The notes beneath the pieces are model-generated. The model made no database searches. It saw nothing but the letters and a program-made list of their open reading frames with translations, and was not told where the DNA came from. From Manis javanica (taxonomy: Eukaryota; Chordata; Mammalia; Pholidota; Manidae), in the NCBI RefSeq assembly GCF_040802235.1, contig NC_133158.1:41358001-41422000 (forward strand): a DNA stretch of 64,000 nt, read 5' to 3'. A program made the translations under genes and the position numbers. Positions 58,130-64,000 of the stretch are shown piece by piece. Every line of letters begins with the position of its first letter. Positions within the stretch are counted from its first letter, which is position 1.

Positions 58130-61100
58130 TTAAAAAAAAAGACATTTTTTATAGCAGTTTTAGTTTCACAATAAAATTGAGAGGAAGATATGGAGATTTC
58201 CCATGTACCTCCTGTTCACAAACATGTATAACCTTTGCCGTTGTCAACATCACTCATCAGTATGGTACATTTTTCACCATGGTTGAACCTACATTGACAC
58301 ATCATAATCACCCAGACACCATAGTTTATGTAGGCCTTTACTCTTGGTTTTGTACATTCAGTGCTTTTAGACAAATGTATTATATAATATCATCATTATA
58401 ATTCAACAGAGTATTTTTACTGCCCTAAAACTCCTCTTCTATCTGTTCATCTCTTCCCCACCTCTGGCAACCATAGTTACTATCTCCATACTTTTCCAGA
58501 ATGTGCTATAGTTGGAAACCTTCTCAGATTGGCTTCTTTCACTCAGTGATATGCATTTAAGGTCTTTCATATCTTTTCATGTCTTGATAGCTCATTTCTT
58601 TTTAGTGCTGAATAATATTCCATTATCTGGATGGCCCTCAGTTTGTTTATCCACTCACCCAGTGAAGCACATCTTGGTTGCTTCGATGTCTGGGCAATTA
58701 TGTATAAAGCTGCTGTAAAAGTTCATGTGCAGGTTTTTGTATACACATGAAGTTTTCAACTCCTTTGGGTAAATACCGAGGAATGTGATTGTTGTATCAT
58801 ATGGTAAGAGGATATTTAGTTTTGTAAGAAGCTTGCAAATTGTCTTCCAAGTGGCTGTACCACGCTATATCCCAATCAGCAATGATGAGAGTTCCTGTTG
58901 CTCCACATCTTCAGCAGCATTTGGTGTTGTCAGTGTTCTGGATTTTGCACATTCTAGTAGGTGTGCAGTGGCATCTCGTTGTTTTAGTGTGCGTTTCCCT
59001 CACGACATACGATGCGGAACATCTTGTCAGCTGTGTGTCAGCTGTCTGTCTGTATGTGTTCTTTGGTGAGGAGCCTGTTATGGCCTTTGGCCCATAAAAA
59101 TTTTGATGTTTAAGAGTTCTTTGCATATTTGTATGATAGTTCTTTATCAGATAGGTCAGTTTCAGATATTTTCTCCTACTCTGTGGCTTGGCTTTTCACT
59201 TGGTTGCCATTATCTTTCACAAAGCAGAAGTTTTTAATTTTAATGAAGTTGAGGTTATTGATTATTTTTTCTCGTGAATTGTGTCTTTAGTGTTGTATCT
59301 AAAAAAGGCACCACCTCACAGATCACTTAGGTTTTCTCCTATGTTATCTTCCAGGGCTTTTAAAATTGTGCATTTTATATTTAGGTCTGTGATCCAGTTT
59401 GAATTTTTGTGAAAGTGTAAAGTCTGTGTCTAAATTCATCTTTTGTATGTAAATGTTCAGTTGTTCCAGCACCATTTTTTGAAGAGACTGTCTTTGCTCC
59501 ATTGTATTGCCTTTGTTCCTTTGTTGAACATCAGCTAGCTAACTATATTTATGTGGGTCTATTTCTGGGCTCTCTGGTTCCATGGGTCTGTTTGTCTGTG
59601 TTACTGCCAGCACCAACCACACTGTCTTGATTACTGTAGCTTTAGAGTAAGTCTTGGAGTTGGTTATTGTCAGTCCTCCAGCTTTGTTCCTTTCCTTCAA
59701 TATTGTCTTGGTGATTCTGGGTCTTTTGCTTCTCCATATAAATCTTAGAATCTATTTGTCAATATCCATAAAATAACTCACTGGGGTTTTGATTAGGATT
59801 GCATTGAATCTGTACATTAAGTTGGGAAGAACTGACATCTTGACAGTATTGAGTCTTTCTATCTATGAATATGGAATATATATTTATTTAGTTCTTTGAT
59901 TTCTTTCATCATAGTTTTGTAGTTTTCCTCATATAGATCTTATATTTTTAAATTAAATTTATCCCTGAGTATTTCATTTTTTGGGGGGCGCTAATGTGAA
60001 TGTAAATGGTATTGTGTTTTTAATTTCAAATTACACTTGTACATTTTTGTTATACTGGAAAGTAATTGATTAATATTGTACCCTGCAATCTTGCTATAAT
60101 CCTGTTACTTCCAGGAGGGTTTTTTTGTTTGTTCATTCCTTCAGATTTTCTACGTAGATGGTTGAACAAAGACAGTTTTATGTCTTCATTCCCAGTCTGT
60201 ATACCTCATTTCCTTTTCTTGTTTTATTGCATCAGCAAGGACTTCCAGTATGATGTTGCAAAGGAGTGGTGAGAGGGGACATCCTTATCTTATACCTGAT
60301 CTTAGTGGGACAACTTTGAGTTTCTCACCATTAAGTTTGTTAGATGTAGATTTTTTGTAGGTAGTCTGTCAGGTTGAGATGTTATCCTGTATTCCTAGTT
60401 TACTGAGAGTCTTTATCATGGATGGGTGTTAGATTTTGTCAGACGCTTTTTCTGCATCTATTGATATGATTACATGATTTTTCTTTTTTAGTATGTTGAT
60501 GTGATATATTATATTAACTGTTTTTCTAATTTTGAACCAGACTTGCATACCTGAGATAAATCCCACTTGCTCATGATATATAATTCTATTTATACTTTTT
60601 GGATTTAATTTGCCAATATTTTGTTGAGGATTTCTGAGAGATGTTGATCTGTAGTTTTCTTGTAACGTCTTTGCTTGGTTTTGGTATCAGGGTAATGTTG
60701 GCCTCATAGAATGAGTTAGCAATTATTCCCTCTACTTCAGTCCTCTGTAGAGAATTGGTATAGTTTTCTTAAATGTCTGGTAGCATTTACTAGTGAACCC
60801 ATTTGGATCTGAAGCTTTCTTTTTGGGGAGGTTATTACATATTAATTCAATTTCTTGAGTAGATAAAGACCTATACAGATCATCTATTTCTTCTTGTGTG
60901 AGTTTTAGCAAATTGTGTCTTTCAAGGACTGGTCCATTTCATCTAAATTATCAAATTTGTATGTATAGAGTTGTTGATAGTATTTGATAATTGTCCTGTC
61001 AATTCCCACAGGATCTGTAGTGGTGTCCCTTCTTGCATTTCTGACATTTGTCACATATATCTTGTCTTTTTTATTTAGCTAGCGTGGTTAGAGGCTTGTC

Positions 61101-64000
61101 AGTTTAATTGATCTTTCAAAGAACCAACTTTTGATTTCATTGATTTTTCTCTAATTCTTCTTTCTTTTCTTCTGTATAGTTTGGATTTAATTTTCTCTTC
61201 CTTTTCTAGTTTCCTAAAGTGGAATCTTAGATTATTGATTTGAGATCTTTCCTCTTTTCTACTATATGCATCCAGTGCTTATAAATTTCCTTCTAAGGCC
61301 TTGCTTTTGCTGCATCACACAAATTTTAACAAGTTGGTTCTCATTTTCATATAGTTCAAAATATTTTTTATTTCTCTTGAGATTTCTGTTTTGACCCATG
61401 TGTTAACTTAGAAATGTGTTGTTTAATCTCTGCTATTTGGGGATTTTCTAGTTATCTCTCTGTTAGGGATTTTTAGTTTAATTCCATTGTGGTTTGGGAG
61501 CAGATATGGTATTTTTCCTGTTATAATTTGTTAAGGTGTGTTCTTGCCCCAGAATGTGGTCCCTCTTGGTGATGCTGAATGTTCCATGTGAGCTTGGGAA
61601 GAATGTGCATTCTGCTGCTGTTGGGTGAAGTCTGTAGGTGTCAGTCATATCTAGGTGATCGATGGTGTTCAGTCCAGCTGTGTTCCTTACTGATTTTCTG
61701 TCTGCTGGGTCTGTCCTTTGCTGATAGAGGGCTGTCAGAGTCTCCAGCTCTGACAGTGGACTCATCTGTTTCTCTTTGCAATTCTATCACTTTTTGCCTC
61801 ACAGTTTGGTGCTCTGTTGTTAGGTGCATATACCTTACTAATTGTTATGTCTTTTTGGGGAACTGACCACTTTATCATTATGTGCTGCCCCTCTTTATCC
61901 ATGATAATTTCCCTTGCTTTGAAGTCTGCTCTGTCTGAAATTAATACAGCTACTCCTGCTTTCTTTTGATTGCTGTTAACATGGCATATTATTCTCTATC
62001 CATTTACTGTCAATCTGTATGTCTTTAAAGTAGGTTATTGGTAGACAACATGTAGGTGAGTCTTGTTTTTTGATTCTCTGACAATCTGTCTTTTAATTGG
62101 TGCTTCAGAACACTGATGTTCAAAGTGGTTATTGATATAGTTGGATTAATGTCTGATGTATTCGTTACTATTTTCTATTTGTTGCCCTTAGACTTTGTTC
62201 CTGTTTTTGTCTCCCAGTCTTTTCCTTCCTTTTGTGGTTTTAGTTGAGCATGTTATATGATTCCATTTTGTCTCTTTTCTTAGAATATCAGCTACATTTC
62301 TTTATTTGTTTTATTTTTTTAGTGATTGCTTTACAGTTTGCAATACATTTATAGCTAATCCAAGCCCACTTTCAAATAATAATACACTTGCACTTATAGG
62401 GTGAGTGCCTTCAGATAATGAAATAACCCCACTTACTGCTCCCGTTCCTTGTATTGTTCCTGGTATTCATGTCACTTACACATAAGCATATATATGTATT
62501 TGTATATGCATGCAAACATAAGATAATACATAAGCATACATAATCAAATACATTACTACTATTACTTTGAACAAACTATTACATAATTAGATCAATTAAG
62601 AATAAGAAAACCAAAAGTTTTTACTTAACTGTCACTATTTCTTTTTTTAATGCTTTTCCTTGTACATCGAGTTCCTGACCTATGTTATGGTCTGTCTCTC
62701 TAAAGAACTCTTACATTTCTTACAAGGCAGGTCTGCTGGCAACAAATTCCAGTTTTTGTTTGTTTGAGAAAGTCTTTCTCTTTTCACTTTTTAAGGATAA
62801 TTGAACTAGATACACAATTCTAGGTGGGGTTTTTTTTTCTCTCAATGCTTTAAATATTTCACTCTACTCTCTTCTTGTTTGTGTGTTTCTGAAAAGTTGG
62901 ATACAGTTCTTTGTTCCTGTGTAGGTAAGGGTTTTTTTCTGTGGCTTTTTTTCCCATATGTTTTCTTTGTCTTTGACTTTCTGCAGTCTGAAAATGGTAT
63001 GCCCAAGTGTAGTTTGTTTCTGTATTTACCCTGGTTTGTGTTCTCTGAGTTATGGTTTGGTGTGACATTAGTGTGGGGAATTCTCAGCCATTATTGTTTC
63101 AAATACTTCTTCTCTTCCTCTCTCTCTTCTCTTTCTGGTGCTCCCATTATGTGTATGTCATACCTTTTGTAGTTGTCCCGCAGTCCTTGGATATTCTTTT
63201 TTTTTTTTTTTTTTCTCAGTCTTGGTTCTCTATGCATTTCAGTTTTGGAAGTTTCTATTACAGTATTTTCTACTTCAGAATTCTTTCCTCAGCCATGTCT
63301 AGTCTGCTAGTAAGCCTGTGAAAGGCAGTCTTCATTTCTGTTACAGTGTTTTTGATCTCAGGCATTTCTTTTTGGTTCTATCTTAGGATTTCTGTCTTTG
63401 CTCACACTTGCCCATCTGTTCTTGCATGCTGTCTGCTTTATCTGTTAGTACCCTTAGCATATTAATTGCAATTGTTTTAAATTTCTTCTCTGATAATTCC
63501 AACGTCCCTGCCATGTCAGAGTCTGGTTCTGATGCTTGCTCTGGTTCTTCAAACTGTGGTTTCGCCTTTTAGTATGCCTTGTAATTTTCCTCTATAACCA
63601 GAGATGATGTCCTGGGTAACAGGAACTGCTGTAAATAGGCCTGTAGTAACATGGTGAGGTTTGGGGGTTGTTGGACAGCCCTCTGATTAGGACTCCATCT
63701 GGCAGTGAGCCTGTGCCTCTGGTGCACAAGTACCCTCGGTATTTCTTCCCCCTCAGGAAGTGGGACAGGGTGGCTGGAGTGGGCTGGAGTTGGGAATTTC
63801 CCTTTCTGGGACTGGTCAGGCTCTGGCTAACTAGCTGCCCCTGGGGGTGGGCCTGGCTGGGAAGAACAGAGTTCTCTTTTTCCCACAAAGTGGTTCTTTT
63901 TTCCTTCTCTCAGCTGTGGAAACCTGGTTGAGCTCCTGGAGGTAAATTTTACGATTTGTGAGGCCTCCCAAACCCTGCACAGTGACCGGGTCGCCCTGGA
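58130..64000 (-). mobile_element. Ancient near-full-length L1M running off the right edge
   Basis: The 3' end is at about 58130 (TTTATAGCAGTTTTAGTTTCAC...AATTGAGAGGAAGATATGGA on the plus strand, typical of L1MA/MB 3' UTRs). Antisense ORF2 words run to about 62100, including the endonuclease region near 61480-62050. ORF1-like sequence follows to about 63560, and 5' UTR-like sequence to the edge. Many indels; only fragments such as 61478-61765 remain open. It lies in HSF2BP intron 6, antisense. Confidence 0.8.

Overview
This is nuclear DNA of a placental mammal. Two multi-exon genes lie head to head, and their exon sequences and neighbourhood match RRP1B and HSF2BP, which are adjacent and divergent on human chromosome 21. 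Everything else is introns, promoter DNA and transposons. I see no Alu, B1/B2, Bov-tA or carnivore tRNA-Lys SINEs. SINE poverty together with a distinctive young LINE-1 would fit a pangolin-like genome, but that is a guess; the sequence itself shows only a eutherian mammal.

Layout. On the minus strand, positions 811-10708 carry RRP1B exons 8 to 1 (residues 1-265, the Nop52-type domain). The gene runs off the left edge. Its CpG-rich promoter (about 10450-11050) contains a perfect CRE. Between the two promoters lie a degenerate GC-rich minisatellite (about 11250-11520) and the 3' end of an endogenous retrovirus (LTR 11782-12206). On the plus strand, HSF2BP exons 1-6 (12665-55717, residues 1-230 of about 334) carry the N-terminal coiled coil and the start of the C-terminal armadillo-like part. 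The last exons lie beyond the right edge. All eight RRP1B junctions and all HSF2BP junctions keep phase when spliced in order.

The HSF2BP introns are filled with LINE-1, mostly antisense to the gene. Most striking is a full-length element of about 8.85 kb (34204-43052) with a 15-bp target-site duplication. It has an intact ORF1, an ORF2 with two breaks, a CpG-rich 5' UTR built of tandem ~209-bp monomers, and a very long (~2.2 kb) 3' region. That 3' region looks like two stacked 3' transductions: an internal A-rich tract, ~145 bp of foreign flank, a second A-tract, then ~1.6 kb of retroviral DNA (env transmembrane-subunit remnant, purine tract, partial LTR) whose AATAAA now ends the LINE-1. 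Two more copies of this same 3' module, each with its own target-site duplication, sit at 31192-33155 and 47539-48353. This LINE-1 lineage with a retrovirus-derived terminus, already multicopy, is the best candidate for an undescribed system here.

Other repeats include an endonuclease-deleted older LINE-1 (about 16144-20920), an ancient near-full-length L1M (58130 to the right edge), several 5'-truncated LINE-1 fragments, LINE-2, a MaLR LTR, and old repeats I cannot name.
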